From: Nemopilema nomurai
Lineage: Eukaryota > Cnidaria > Scyphozoa > Rhizostomeae > Rhizostomatidae
DNA length: 64,000 nt
Direction of reading: 5' to 3'
NCBI GenBank assembly: GCA_003864495.1
Contig: ML133401.1
Span: 992,001 to 1,056,000 of the forward strand
A model generated the notes under the pieces. That model did no database searches and was not told the DNA's origin. It worked only from the letters and a program-made list of their open reading frames with translations. Of the stretch, positions 46,801-61,700 are shown in pieces. The position numbers and the translations under genes were made by a program. Each line of letters opens with the position of its first letter. The first letter of the stretch is position 1.

Positions 46801-49800
46801 AATCGATATTTCACGCGTGTAATAACTATATGTAGATTGCTGAACTAGATGTTATTATGTAGTGTTACTTGTGACCTCGATTGCTGCTTTACACGAAACA
46901 GAATTTACGAATTTCACCCTCTGCTCGACATGTGTATTTGATTGGGTGTATTCACATCTTGAAAAACCTGCCTTACCTCTTCCACACGGCTGATGTGATA
47001 TAAAGAAACATGACGTCACACAGTGGTGTCCAGTCCCTTGGTTTCTGTTCGCTACATGGGCACTGCAAACACTTGGTTATATTGAAAATTCAGTCACCAC
47101 AGTGTTTGATCGTTTTGTATTTTAGGTGCAATTAGCAAAGCTGGCAGGCTGTCACGTGATCGCCCTTTGCTCTTCGAAAGAGAAAGTTAACTTTTTGCAG
47201 GTACGGCGATGCGTTTTTCATGTACCATTGACATGAGTAAGCATATAGACGTTGTGCAAAGTCGAGGTTCTGTAGGTTGCCGGAAATCGATTGAGCCTTT
47301 GTGAAAATGACAATCTGCCTGTAGCGTAATATGCTGCAGTTTTTCAGCACGTGACCTATACGTCTTGGTAAGTTAGTAATTAGGAAAAGTAAGGTAATCT
47401 TTGTGTGTAATTTTTCTAGGTATGCACCTGTTTATTTGCTCTGGTCGCCAGTAGGTATGCGGCTTTAGGATATTTACGTTATTGTTGGTACTGAAGTCAT
47501 TTGTTTAATTTTCGGAAATTAATGTCTATCTTGCGGTGTTGTTAATACAATTAGGTAATATGAAATTATTTAAAGATGCCGTGTACCATTTTGTTCTTTA
47601 ACCTAACAAATTTCCTTTATAAATCATACTATTAGTGCTAAATCTCTGAAGGTAACTTAGTTTCTCAGATTATTTTCTATTAGTTTCTGTGTCAATGCAG
47701 TACAATTTACTATTGGTATTTGTTATCATCAACATTCGACATAAGTTGACAAGTTGTAAATGTTTCTTCAAGGTTATTGCCACTGAATTTTCAGAAAATG
47801 TTAAGTGTTATTCATTATTAAGTTTATTACTATATGAGCTTCTCATAAGCAAAAACAATTCTCTGTATCTGTGAAACGGAAATCCAAAAAACTGTCTTCT
47901 TATCTAGGACGCGTTGCATAATATAAAAGTTGAACGCTGAAATTAGGTGTTGAGTATTGCAATCTCCAGAAGCAAGCGTTTGATGGGAAAAATTCGTACA
48001 ATATCAAAATTCATGAGTTATTTTCAAAATACTTTAAAGCAAGGAATTTGCCAAGTGTTTTTGAATTCATCTATGACAGTAGGCATTCTTGTTAAATGTT
48101 AATACTTATAAGTTTTTTCCTGGGTCATGCTAAAACATTGCTGTCTCTTTTAGGCCCTGGGTTGTGATCGAGTGATCAATTATAAGGAAGAAGACTTCGG
48201 CAAAGTCTTGCGGAATGAATATCAGGTAAATGCAAGAGGTTTTGTAGAATTTTCCAGTTACTCTAATGGTATTGTGAAATTGAAAAGAACTTGTTTTGCG
48301 TAGGTGGCACGGACATGGAAATAATTGTTTTAAGGCTGAAGTATGCCTAAGGGCTATTCGCAAACGTCTGTGCTTTTATCATCCGCCGTTTATATTCCAA
48401 GGAATCTAAACACGCTTATTCATGCTGTCTCTTTAAGTCTTAATATGGATACTGTTTGGGATTAAAGGAGTAGTCAGTGTTTAGTCAAGACTCGACAAGC
48501 TCTATGCACTAGGCAAGCTCAATCGCTGTGAGATTTTCTTCTCAGGAGCGAAACACAAAACAGATTAGATTTTTAGAAACAGAAAAGGATACACTCTTCA
48601 AATAAGCAAGTCTGCTACTGTAGTCCACTAAGATAAGAAAATAGTATGGGCAAGACAGTTAAAGAAAAGTTTTTTGCAGACGATTTTAAGAAGGGTGTTT
48701 TTCTCTACCGTTGTAAATTTTAAGGCATTACTATCATTGTTTTGGTTGATACTTCTGAGTTTAAGGCCTACTTCTTTTGTAATGTTTTGTTCTTTGCATT
48801 TGAGTTTCAGTCAAAGTTAGCCCGACCACTCTTCGTAATCTTCCGATCTATGTTTTGTCTTTTTTCATACGACGGTGCAAAACTGCATGAATTTCTACCC
48901 AATTGTCTTGGGAATAACCCAACATTTTTTGTCGCACGTCTAGCGTCAGAGAGTGACGTTACACGAGAAATATTCATGTAGTTCAACAATTATATTTCGC
49001 TTGATCCATCCATGCACCAGTGCTGCAACTTCGTGTTATAACGAAAAAAGTTGACGTTGATATTTCTCTGTACCAAGACACACTAATTTTCGTTTACATA
49101 ATATTTTAAATTAAATAAAAGCTGACGGGTGACTCTTTGTTTTCAAAGAATGCAACAGCCTGCCGACTGTACCAAAGTGAGCGAACGAAATATTCCTTGA
49201 GCATACAGATTTTAGATTTCCCGCTTTGTGCCCATATATCTTGTTGGCCTATTTTGGTCTGTAACTGGGCGTATATCCAACTTTATCCAACTCTGCTACT
49301 TATCCCAACTTTGTACACCAAGGCATGTCACAGCAAAAGCTCAATGATGGTTAGAAATTTTTGCCTTTTCTAAACCGCTTTCGTTGACTTGGACATGGAA
49401 CTAGTTCATTGTTTGCAATATTTTCACAGCGTGGCATCGACGTGGTATACGAATCCATTGGAGGCAGCGTGTTTGAAACCTGCTTGAATAGGTAGCTAAA
49501 GTTTTCTAATTCTAGCAGTGATTCTATGTTTTCTAAAACTCTACGGCATCATTTGATTTGAGAGCATTTGTGAATCAGGTTATTGACATCATTTTCTTGT
49601 GCTGCTGCGTAGAAGACATTTTTGCCTCTCTAGACCAGACATTGGCCTAAAAACAAGTTATAACCCTAGCTTATTGTATGAATAATCCTATGTGCGTGTA
49701 AACAGTTGTGTAAAAAGAAATGGGTATAGTATTTTAAGAAACGCGACCAACCCCTGCACCCTTTCCGCTTCTTAAAGTTACCCCATACGCATATATGCAA

Positions 49801-52302
49801 AGTCATTTGTTATAAGGCCTACTATAATAGCATTGATCATATGGAGCCAATAATGGCTATTGTATAACTTATCGTGTACGTTTTTTCTGCATCTGTGGTA
49901 CTTTGTGTATCGGCTGTTGACATGCAAGTTTGTAATCTCCCATTTTGTGGGAATCAAGGATTTCCATTTCATCTTCCCCACCTAGTTCCCCTCAGAACTG
50001 CATGCAAATTTAGCTTTGCAGAAAGCAAAATAACATGTTTTATCTATACGGAATCGTCACTATTTGCAGCAGTATTCAACAACAAAGGTCCAGTAGCAAA
50101 AAAAACCCGCTGTCAAAATTCATTTAAGACTCAACTTCCATGGCTAACTCTTGAAACAAAGCACTCGTACCTGTTGCATATAACTAACAACTGTGAAAAT
50201 GCCACATGTCAACTATCTAAACAATTATAAACAACACGAAGGTGCTCGATCGTAAACCCACATGTTTTATTAGCCATCTTAATAGATTATCAGTGTGAAA
50301 TATCTCTCTGCAAATATGGTCAACAGCAAAAAGGATGGGGATGATCCGGGATTTTAGTCGCCAAATTGATGGCCATGGATGATCCCGGTTCGATTTTGTC
50401 CCCTTTTGAGAGGATAATTAAGTTTGTAATTGGTGAAGTTGATATCATATCGTATAGATGCCGCCAACTATGCAGCCGGATCATTAGCGGATTAAATACT
50501 TCCCAACATGCTGAGCATCCCATAAAGGGACTTGACAGTATACATCGCCCTACTGCCACAATGGCTTCTGCTTACATACATGCAAGAACTGATAATTGGT
50601 TTTGATCGGCTGTAATGTCCCGTGTTGATGTCATTAACCAAGATAAAATCAAGGGCAGAGCAGGGCCCATCTCACTTGGCATTTTCTCTATACGATTATC
50701 GCGGCCTAGAAAGTTGTTTTATGACGCCATTTTGTCTCCATCACTTCAGAGTTAGATTTTGTCGAGTCTGTTTGCAAAGAATGATGGCTTTTTGCTATGG
50801 AACTTGTTTTATTCTTATAGGCTGGCAATAGGGGGCCGGATCATATCTCTGGGATACATATCAAGTTACCATGCACCAGGCGGCGTGGATCGGAATGTGA
50901 AACATGCAACCATAATTCAAAAGGTTCGTCAAATTTTGATGGCCTTACGGATATTCGTCAGCATCAATGTGAATTTTCACACAGCAGCCAGTCATACCAA
51001 ATGTATATTAGCCTCGTGTTGAAATTGCTTTGTGAAACAAGGGAGTTTGGAACGGGGGTGGTTTGCTGTATAGCTTGGATGCATCCACTGGAAGCATTAC
51101 ACTGGATAGGCTAACAAGAAAGCGTCCTTAACAATTGCAGTTGAAATGCTTCGTAGAAACAATAATCTTCTTTTCGTCGTCTGTAGCAAATTTACGTCAC
51201 TCCGTTTTTAGTTCTTTAAAATTCTTTTACACCACATTGAATGACGAAAGATTAGATAGTTGGGTCATCACACAGCAATACAGAATTCTCTTAAGTCACT
51301 TTTGACCCAATATTCTCAGATGTCAATGAAACTCGCTCGGTCAGATAAGGTTAGTACTGATTGAACAGCCTGACAAATCCATCGAATTATCTTTTTCTTT
51401 TCTGTTTTCTGTACTTCTGAAGTTTTGGGATCTGCTCAAAAAGAATGGCAATATTGGTTCATTGCAAATAGCTTAATCTAATCTGCCGAGAAATTCGATG
51501 ATTTCCTGGTAGGTGCGCCACAATTACTTCAAGGGCAACAACAACCACAACCTGGTTCCAATGTAAACCTCCGATGATGATACATCCATTTGCGTTGCTG
51601 AAGTGGCAATTCTTAAATCTGAAACATTTTGCCCCTATTACTGTTATGCTATGCTATAGAACCATATCATTTTCATTTTGATTCGTCATTAGCTTCTTCT
51701 CAAGTCTGCAAGCGTTCGTGGGTTTCTTCTTATGAACCACGCTAACCAATACAAAGCGTACCTTCCCAAGTTGATTGAGCTGCTCCAGAAAAACCAGCTT
51801 AAAGCTCAGGTTGAGTTATTTCCAGAAGATCCAAATAGCAACGGCCTACAATCAGTTTTCGATGCAGTAGATGTAAGTACCGTATTTCATACATCGAAGC
51901 TTCAGAAAGAGATAGAAGGCAATCATTTGTCTTCAATTAGGTGCAATAGTTTTCAACAGTTTATCATTTATGGCAATTTTTTCATTCTCCGATGTAATCA
52001 AGCGTTTGGTGGCTATTTTCGTGTGCTGTTATATGCCTAATGAACAAATTACATTTTCGCAGTTCCAAACAGTTTCAATATTGTAACACACCTTTGACGT
52101 CTTTCACGGTTAATATTTACAAACACACTTGAAATTGGTTGCAAATGATTGTTTTGTAGACTTAAGGATGTAGATGTTTTTGCAGGACGTAGTTGTTTTA
52201 TTAAAATGACCTGTTTTGGTTTTTTCCCAGCATCTGTACAGCAGAACTAGCATCGGAAAGATTGTTGTTGATCTGAACAAGAAGCCTGGCTCAAACCTTT
52301 AG
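40897..52302 (+). CDS. PTGR3: Prostaglandin reductase 3-like zinc-free medium-chain reductase (ZADH2), 12 coding exons
   Basis: NADPH-dependent enone reductase of the MDR superfamily; vertebrate PTGR3 reduces 15-keto-prostaglandins and is reported as peroxisomal. Exons: 40897-41018, 41673-41760, 42255-42353, 43385-43483, 44076-44115, 45771-45799, 47126-47200, 48154-48225, 49430-49491, 50821-50923, 51693-51872, 52231-52302. All junctions are GT-AG with agreeing phases, giving 346 aa (human about 377, the difference being N-terminal). Landmarks: FLGINATDVNVAAGKY, GVGTIVEVGKDV, the cofactor loop AAAGGTGHLAVQLAKLAG at about 150-167, the basic SSKEK segment that fits NADPH use, GIDVVYESIGG, and the C-terminal GKIVVDLN. 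No catalytic-zinc cysteine/histidine set is seen, consistent with the quinone-oxidoreductase branch. The protein ends in SNL, resembling a weak PTS1. The glycine-rich loop sits on a 29-nt microexon. Confidence 0.93.
45915..46155. repeat. Inverted copy of the dispersed repeat, itself arranged as a foldback
   Basis: Two copies of the 'catagagttgg...tttcatctctacaagcctgttt' block face each other (about 45917-45995 and about 46035-46110), followed by a block matching 11825-11900 in reverse. It lies in a PTGR3-like intron between the exons at 45771 and 47126, flanked by TATATA-rich sequence. Confidence 0.65.
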
Positions 52303-52728
52303 TTCAATCCCATCACGGTCACCAATGGCCTTAAAGGGATTGATGCATGGGAGCAAGTTTTCAATATCGGCATAGATGCCAATAACGGAGCTATTTATAT
52401 GGAAATGCATCAATTTCATTTTACTATTATGATTGAAAAGAATTTTTGAATTAGTTGATGGACAGCTGTTTAGTTAGTCCGATGTTTGTGTACGTAACTT
52501 GAAATTTCTAAGAAAAGTAAAGTTTGTTTGAATTTCGATATAATAGCCACCAGTTTTAATTGAAGTCCGCGGGAACCGTTTCTCTCAATTCTAATTGCAG
52601 TTGTTTTGATTTACATTTTAAAATCCTTTCGCGAGCATAAAGGTCTCTCGAAGACTGTCTTGACAATCACGAATAGACTTCAAAGTGAAGTTGTGCCAGG
52701 ATTTCAATTTGTTATGATGAAAATTACT

Positions 52729-52734
52729 AATAAA
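52729..52734 (+). promoter_or_regulatory. Candidate polyadenylation signal of the PTGR3-like gene
   Basis: First AATAAA seen downstream of the stop at 52302, implying a 3' UTR of about 430-450 bases. No closer canonical signal was found. Confidence 0.4.
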
Positions 52735-55700
52735 ATATCGTTAGCAAATGGAAGGTTAATCGGTGATAGCTCTCATGCGGTAGTAGCTTTCATGTAATCG
52801 TGGAATGCTGGTAACGAGGCACTCGCAGCCTCGTTTTGCACGTCTGATGTCATCACAGATGGACAATTTGTCATCACAGATAACAGGGCGACATTAAAAT
52901 TAATATTGACACAATTTAGAGAGTATCAGTAAGACAGATGACTCTTCGGTGTTTATAAAGCAAGGATCAGTACTTGCATAGTCAGTTAGGATATATAGCC
53001 AGTGTTGTAGTTTGCTGGATGTTGGAAGACTGCTTGTAAAACATGTAGCATAAGTTTTCTCAATATAGCATATGATTATGATTATGTCTTGTATGACGGC
53101 TAAACATTAACTTTGTAGATGATTTTTCCAATAATGAGAATTTCTTATGTCTTTCGTTTGGTAATTTGATTGTTGAAAAATGCCCACTGAGAATTGGACC
53201 CACTTGTTTAAGCCTGCAACAACCTCAGTGCGCGAAGCATAAATTAGCAGAAATTAACCTGAAAGCAGCTTAGGCCTAGGCCAGCACTTGTCCTCAACGA
53301 AAGCGGGAGATCCTTCCAGCAAGGCTTGGACGCGAGGAAGGTTAGGCTTTGTCTGGTAGTATCGGGAATAGCAACCTTCTCTGCTGGTCTTCCCTACATA
53401 TAACGCCTGGAGCCTACAAAAATAAGGACTGGCCTCCTCAACATGAGGAATGTTTTGTCTGATGGGAAGGTTTGTGACTAGTGGAAATCGCACTTGGGAG
53501 CCAACAAGATATGGAAAACCGTTGTTTCTGAAGGAGATTGTGCCATTCTCTCCAAAGCAAGAAGAGCAGAAACAGGGCGTCACAGTCGAGAGGTGAGACA
53601 AAACAGAGGAACGCAGGGAACCAGAGTCAAGAAAAAGTCATAGCCTTCCACCGGCTGCAATTTTTACCGTTTAAACTTTCATTACCAACTCATAACAAAA
53701 ATATTTTTACAATCACTTTCATTGTTTATAAAAAAAATTACTAATAAACCTTCCTCAAATATGACATTAATAGGCCAACCTTCTTCCGGCTCCCAGCCTT
53801 GGAGCGGTCAATTCCTCTGAGCTCTGCATGAAGCTCTTTCAGAAGCTGCTACCCTAAATGTAGTTACCTTTCTGGGGAACGGTGAAGTAGGAAGCAGTTT
53901 AAACCGTGGTGATTACAGGAAGCTCCTGGTATGTGAAACAGTATTTCTTAATCGCTGTTTCATGAGTTCCTATGCTGGTTGAACCACTGACATATCTACC
54001 AAGGATCAGTGCTGTCATTTGTCCCCGATAGAATAGCGGAAAGGCTTCGTGATTATGTTTTGCTTTTAAACAGCAATCATCTATTTCTTATATGGTTCTC
54101 CACAATTAAAGTATTAATTTCAATTATATCTGTGAAAAATTACAGATTTTCGCAACTTTACTATACTTTGCAATAATTGATGACACGAAGAACATACTCA
54201 CCGAGAAGTTAGTAGATTGTTTTGAATTTTTATTTTTGGATCTGACAAACACAAATTCTTTCAAACAATGGAGGATAAGGGTGTGCCATCCAATGTGCTT
54301 CTGCCCATGGAAGATAAACACGACATCCTTTGATATTTAAGCCCTGGAAAACCAACTTTTCTTTAACCATAATGACAATGCTTTTTACCAGGAACGCTCT
54401 ATTGAAATACTACAAAACATTTGTGATATGCGTTTAAAGTCGAGACTGCCAGTTCTTAAGTTATCGAAATTGAATTATCGTTTTGCTGTTTTAAGTGCTC
54501 CTGTTGAGAGATCTTCCTAAGAGGTTAAAACATCAATATTTCGCAACAGAATTAGATGAATCAGGTTAGACCTCAACACAAATTGTGTCCGTCATTAAGT
54601 ATAACATCCTCCAAAGTTACCTCTTCATCGTGTGATTGTTAGCCCCTGACGCAAAAACACCAACAGATTGTCCCCTAGCAAGGAGCAGCTGTTGCTTGGT
54701 TGCAGTGCGAAAGGAGCCAATTAAAGCCCGATTTTCCACCACACAATTGCAGCACATTAATTATTGGGCTTCGCCAGGCAGCCATATTGCCTGGTTGATC
54801 GATTAATTAGTTGCTTGTGTCCACCGAAGCACTTCCGATGAATCCTAAGGAAAACCGAATCGATATCTCTGCTGGTATTATTGACGGTGTTTGGAGCAAT
54901 GTTTGGAGACAGTACAGCGAAGGGCTTTTGGAATATTCATCGTCTTCATGGCCTGTGCTCCTTGCAGGAGAATTGATTAGTTCAAGAAGAGCCTTCTTGC
55001 GCTGCTTACGAGGTATTCATTTAGCTCTCAAACTTGAATGCAGAAGGTATGCTAACATCATTGCCATGAGTTACGCAAACACGACAATGTTTGTTCATAG
55101 AACGAAGAAGCTTGGTAGGAAATGTTAATGCGAATTTCCCGTTATACATGTAGTTTAGACTTGAGAAAGTCCCACTGTCTTTAAAAGGCCCAAAATAACC
55201 AAACTGAATGAAATTTCTGTTTTTGGACGCTTCGATGTGTGTTGGTATATTTTTATCAAGCAGGTTGCAGCAAGTCTGTGCTGTGCATTTTATTTACTTA
55301 TTTCCCCATGAAAACATGTGCATTGCCTAGATGACCTTGAAGAAATGGTTTGGTGTTAAAGGCGGAAATCCAATTTACTTTCATTTACTTTCCACACCGG
55401 AAGAATACGAAAACAGCCCAGTTTATCTCTATGGTCGTGCCCTCCTGCCTTTTGTTTTGGCATCAAACTTTAATAGCTCAAATTCGTGGTTTAGGTCTCA
55501 ACCCAACGCACTGTCAAACAACCAAAGTATGGGCCTTGAATTGGGGCCTTCGAATACGTCCATTGCATACACTGTTCGGTGGAAGGCAGGACCATGGTCT
55601 ACAAAATACAGTTTTTCAGGATTCGTCCAGCAAAATCTTCTTGAAGGCTTTTAATCAAGATCCGAGGCGTGAATGTAATCACTCCGCAAGGAAGGTGTTC

Positions 55701-58700
55701 GGGAATTATTTCGTCACTAGTTCAATCTCATGAAATACAACAAATTTAACACAAGTGGGAAAAATTATGAATTCTTATTTTCGATACGAAATCTATAGAG
55801 AGCCTCAAATACTGTAAAATAAATTGTGATACACAATATGAAATTGTTGGTATAACTATAACACTACTGTTAATAATTTATTAAACCTTAACTAGTAACT
55901 TGGTTTTAGTGGGCTTCTTGCAAGAAACAAGTGTAGCCAACTGATAGAGAAAAACTGGCTACAAAAAGTTTTCTTCCTTCGCCCAGTCCACTGCTTTCTT
56001 GTAATCTATGGCTTATGTTATCAACTCATCATGATCTTCCAGCTCTTGCTGACTTCGAAAGTATCATTTTCCTGTTCCATTTTTCTTTTAAACTGACCTC
56101 TCTACGCCTGAAATTAAAAAACTTGACCCTATCTCTCTCTTCGCTTCTCTAATCCTCTCTTCGCCACTGGCTTTTTTGAACGATTTCTTGTTTACCAAGC
56201 GCAAACTGGTGTTTAGTACCCAATTATCATACGAAGTGTATCGACCCGCAGATGTTGAATACTTTGAATTAGGAACAAGAACAAAGATAGCACTTTATAT
56301 TAGCACGAAGACATGTAGAGCCAAATAACGCTTGTGAAGATGGGCGTGACGTCACCAGCTATCTAAACAAGATCATACCTGTTGAAGGTGTCAATGTGAG
56401 AACGTTTGAAGAGAAACTTTAAAAGCTAAGAAGTATCTTCAAAAAGACCAAACACCATGGATAAATTATTCGTATGCAAAATCCATAATAATTAGTGTTG
56501 AATGATTAAACAAAATCCATGGGGTGATTGAGCAACATGCAGTTTACATTAATTAACAAAAATTTGTGTCTATACTTTTTTTTGATATAGCTTCTGCAAT
56601 AGCACAGAAAGTTAAATTTGGGTTCCGACTGTTCTTGAGACTGAAAGATATTGTCTCGAAACATGAGAGTTTCCTGTAAAGACAGAGGAACCTGCAATAC
56701 AACATACGTGGGTATAGACAACAATGTTATCATTTAGTTTTTTGCAGACAAAGAAACCGCAGTTTATCGCAACTTTCCGTAAGAATCAATTGTAGGGTTA
56801 AGAAAATAACTGGAAAGTGCAAGAGGTTGAACTAATAACAGTGAGTTATGATGATATTGGGTGGAACGTGAAACAGAAAAGAATTTTGTAACCAGAAGCA
56901 GTTGGCCTGTAACACTGTTTTGCATGTTGGTGAAAGGATAATGATATGCTAATATGATGTCCATCAAGAAATCGTTTCAATTCAACAAAATCTCAAATTT
57001 TATTGCCAATGTTTTTGGAGCACCTCATTATTCCCTTTCTTATTTTCTGAACATACCCTTTTCCTCCTAAACATTAATCTCTCTCTAATCCATTATTTGA
57101 AAAACACCAAAACGTGGGATATGGTTGGTAGAATAAAATTCATTTCTTTTTTTAAAAAGAGAAATGCACTTCTCTCTTCCTGTAGTTATCGAGTTAAAAC
57201 GCAATTTCCTCAACCAGGCGACGGTTCGAATTTAGCAGTGTGTGCCTGTTTATGGTCCTACAAGATTACGACCCTTCTCTTGCAGTGGCCATTATTCCAC
57301 CTCAGATGCCTTTAAACACTTAGAGTTTAAAAAACACAAGACCAAAAACATTGTACTGCATATTTCATAGTAGATACAGTTCAACAGCATAACTTGGTAG
57401 TTTAATAGCGGAGCCAACTCACCAGGTGCCTGAAAATATGACACCAAGTTGCATTGGAGTTCTTGAGTTCTATCAAAACGCTTCGCCAACTAACGAAAAG
57501 GGCCTCATTGCTGCATCTAGAAAGTCTCAAATCACATTTTCTTGCCAAAGCATCATCCAGGTCATCAAAACACCAAAGAGATATAGGCGTGGTCATGCAA
57601 ATTGCATCAAGTTTCTAAATAATTCATGCCCAGACCCCAGCGCTGATCCCACAACTTTGAATTCCTTGTTAGTACCTGGGCATTATACAGAGATATTGGC
57701 GAAGTGTGCGGTTTCCTTATGCTTTTTATAAGATCAATTACTAGATTAACGATTTTTCTATCCTTGCCGCTCGTTGGGCTGTAAGCCTATCTCTTAGTGC
57801 ACCGGTTCAAGTACAAAGTATATTTGTAAGAGTTTTTGATAATGAAAAATATTTAAGATATTGCACTTTCCCTGGTTAGGCAAAAGGGCCTAGTCTCTCC
57901 ACCGCTGGCCAAAATACCTGTTTTGTTAACGTGCTAAAATACCGGTCTTTTATTATTTCGCTTTTTGTAATGTTGACTTACTTCAATATTTATAATGGAC
58001 GCTAATACCTCAATTTGGTTTACGGTGGTAAGCATGCCATACCCATGCTAATTATTTCCGCAAATTCATGCACTCTATTTTCTGGCAGAAGTTTTATATC
58101 GTCTTCCAATCTTATTGCTTTTCGAAATTTCATTCTTTTGGTAAGCCCAACAATTACGGCAACCTTAAACAACAACTTTAATTCCTATTTCCATCCCTGC
58201 TGTTGAGATTACGTTGGGGCTAAAATGAGGCCTTTGCTTTAACAGGGATCATAAAATTCGCAGGCTACGAGAAATAACAGGTCACGTGTACAACAAGAAA
58301 TAATATGAAAAACCTGCAGATCCTTTACTTTGTATAGGTAAAAGCATCCTTTAGATTTAAATCTCTCTGTTCAGACTGACTTGGTGGGAACATTGAATAA
58401 TGATATAGAAAATGGGCCTGGTTCGTAAGCAATTTTCTAAAAATAACAATGACATAGTATCCTAACAATGCACAAAGAACTATCAAATCTCAGTTACAGC
58501 TACCCAGATCGCCATTTTCCGCCACGTTCTGTAAACACTACATAGGTAACAGGAATACCCTGCTACTTTATACTAATGGGCCTATTTAAACTCAACCCCA
58601 AGTTCAAACCTCGGGTCCCCCCCCCCCCCCCCCCAATAAAAACTCTTTTCGGCTGCTTTTGCTACCTTGATGAGAATCTCACCTTCAAAGAATCGTTGGA

Positions 58701-61700
58701 ATTTACAATCATGCTTCTCATACCTTCCCTCACGACTTTTACAACGATGTCTGATTAAAACAACATGATGTATCGCTCTTGTGCCGCTTTGATTTCTGAC
58801 ACCTTTCTGAATGTAATCAGATCGTGTTTAGATGACGTTTCCCATCGCATGGAGGGCGGAGTAATGTGATGAAAACCACAACATAAAGCGGTGCCAAAAT
58901 TCATATCATCCCGACAATGTCAGGGTCCACCAACGAACTTGATGTTTACATATAATTTCAGTTTTGGAATCGCGTTGGGCACCAACCCACTCCTATTTAT
59001 CATTCCAAACACCTTTAACACGTATCAGCATTATATTGTGTCGGCTTCATGAAAAGGGCATCATCATCGAGAATTTTACACCAAGAGTTTTAACAAAACT
59101 TTACACAAATATCGATAACAGAAAAATAATTGTTTTCCTTCAACAAGCATGAGTTCGTTTTAGACTGACAATCAATGACGGCCTGTCCTTGTTCGAAATT
59201 TTGTCAAAACATATTTAGAGAGCATACAAAGCTAATCGGCATTAAAAGTTATTTAAGAATCTTTAAAACCAAAACAATGGGTAGCTATGTCGGTGAAGGA
59301 CTGCCGGTTCAAAAAGTTGAATTTGTAACAGAGAAGTTCACTTGACTTCCAAAGGACTGTTTGTGGCGTAAAAAGGATGATCTAGACCTATAATAAAGTA
59401 TGTATGTAAAGGCTGATAAATGCATTGATAGAGTATTTAAATTTGACATTGTCCCAAGTTTTCATTGGGCGTGGTGTTTTGGCAGAAAATGACATTTCCG
59501 TGAAGGTTCAAGAATATTTCCGACAAATTGTTTAAAAATGTGTGCAATTTTAATAATATTGACAAAGCGAGTCATTAAATATATCGGAAAATTGTTTCGG
59601 TCCAAAGTCCCATTTGTAGCAATACTTGCTGTGGATGTTGCAAGGCAGAAATGTTCCATGTTTAAGCGAATATTTGGTCCTATTTGCACGTCCCTAAGAA
59701 CGATAATCCGCGCTATAACACTGGCAAACGGGAGCGATTTTCTCATTCAGTCTATACAATATTTACAGAATACTCACAAGTGATTAAGCCACAAAACAAA
59801 AAGTGTTTGCCTGTGATAGTCACGCTTTCCGCATAATCGAGCTGTATTGAAAGAGAAAACTTGAAGGTTGCTGATAGACTCCTGTGTCTACTCAATTGTC
59901 TTCGCACCCTGTGACTCTATTGTTCTAATTAACCAATGGCAATTACTGGCGGATTCTTCAATCGAGAAGCTGCTGAGCAGAGAATTGTAATTAGACACCA
60001 GTTCCCAATGATTAATTAAAACGCGCCCGCATAACCACTTGTAACAACAGTCAATTGAGCGGCCAGCGGTATACGATTGCTTGTAATTAAGAATAATTTG
60101 AATAGGAGCTAGACAAAAGCATTATCTTATGTACAAATGCGAAAAATTGGCCTCTACAGACCTGGTTGTCGATGAGTTACTTTCAATCCGCAAAGACGAA
60201 TAGAAAGAGGCCAGTGAAAATCAAGGGAAGTAACAAAAGGAACTTGCTGTCGCCGATCTAAATTATGGTATGCAGTCGCGGACGGAAGGGGCCTTGCATC
60301 AAATCCAACTGCATTTCGCTTTGCCGAATTTAACACAAGGAGAGAAGGCCACCATACATCAACAGTTTGGTTTCGCTTGCAAAGCCAGTTGATTGCCCCG
60401 TTTAGCAGGTGCCTCGACCAGATTAATATATTTGAGGTAAATAACTTATGTTTAAGTGTATCAGTTTTTGCGAGCAGTTGAACCGGTGGACAGCTCTGAA
60501 TCTTGTCCAGTTTACGATGTGCCTGCCATTGCCAAATGCATCGATTTCGAAATGGGCACACGCTGTTTGGTATTGTGCTGTGTTTAAAAAGGTAAATGGC
60601 TTTGCATGTAAAGTTGCAAATGGCTTTTGAATTGCTTGAAGTTTACAGAACTTGCAGCTTCCTCGTTTAATCTGCCTGTCGAACGTAGATAGGCCGGGTA
60701 TTGTTTTAGAGCGGATATTGCTAAAGCAAGTTTTTCGCATTATGCGAGAGGGAAATCTAAATTTTATTGAGAAAGCTGCAATGCCTTGATGTATACTTGG
60801 TATGCAGAAGGAAGTAAAATACGTTCGCTTGCAACTCTGCGAATGCAAGCGAGTCAAAATCATAAAAATCAGATGGAGAATTAGAGCTGGATTGGTTAAG
60901 TTTTGTATAGTTTCAAAGGTCAAAAGCAATTTCAATTAACGAAAGTGACTGCAAATGTTTGGGTAAAAGCGGGTCAGCGTGGCGAACCTTTCACTCCGAG
61001 TCGTGTTTGTTCACGTCCGAAGTTTCTCCATGGTTCTAACAGTGAGTTTATAGTACTTATCTTGACAGCTTTCCGACCTTTTGAAGGTAGCGCATATTTG
61101 TGTGAAGTCACTGTGTCCATTGGATACAGTAATACTTTAACAATGTAAACAATACTGTATCTGAAAAGGGTTTGTTCATTGGAGCGTACAATCATTATTA
61201 TTATTATTAATTATTATAGTTGAAAGAAATGCGTTGATGCCCTTTTGTGGGTTGTAAATTGGGTCTGTAGGCCGAACATAATAGAGAAGACGTAGATATT
61301 GTCTAAAATCTTTGTACAAACGAAACCGCTTGCAATTTTCCCACAATAACATTTCATGGTGGTTACAGTCAGTGTATATTTTCTGTGTTTTCAATCAAAT
61401 GTCTTTTCAATTTATGTAAATGTAAAAGATTTGTTTAATAATCGCAGAGATTACAGAAATGAAATTACTTGATCGAGTGTTGACAGATAGACTAGCAAAC
61501 CTGGACGCCGCATTGTCTTTGAAACAAAGCGGTTTTCTTGAGCCATCAGTATGAGTAAATTAGCCCCCCATTTTTAAATTTTTTGCAATCCCAAACCACC
61601 ACTTCCTCTTTTCGTTCCGCTAGCAAACACCCAGTCAATCGGTCGATTCGTTGTCCCAAAATAGTTCAGCCAGCCGTGATTAATTAGCGTGCAGGCGGAT

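Noticed and set aside
53254..53601. 115-codon reverse-strand ORF with a protein-like composition
   Set aside because: No recognisable domain, no ATG at the extended 5' end and no splice partners. It could be a transposon fragment, but I cannot support a gene.
54811..55733. Plus-strand ORFs at 54811-55128 and 55331-55733 as a possible gene
   Set aside because: Two overlapping frames are open at 55331-55733, there are no known motifs and no consistent splice junctions.
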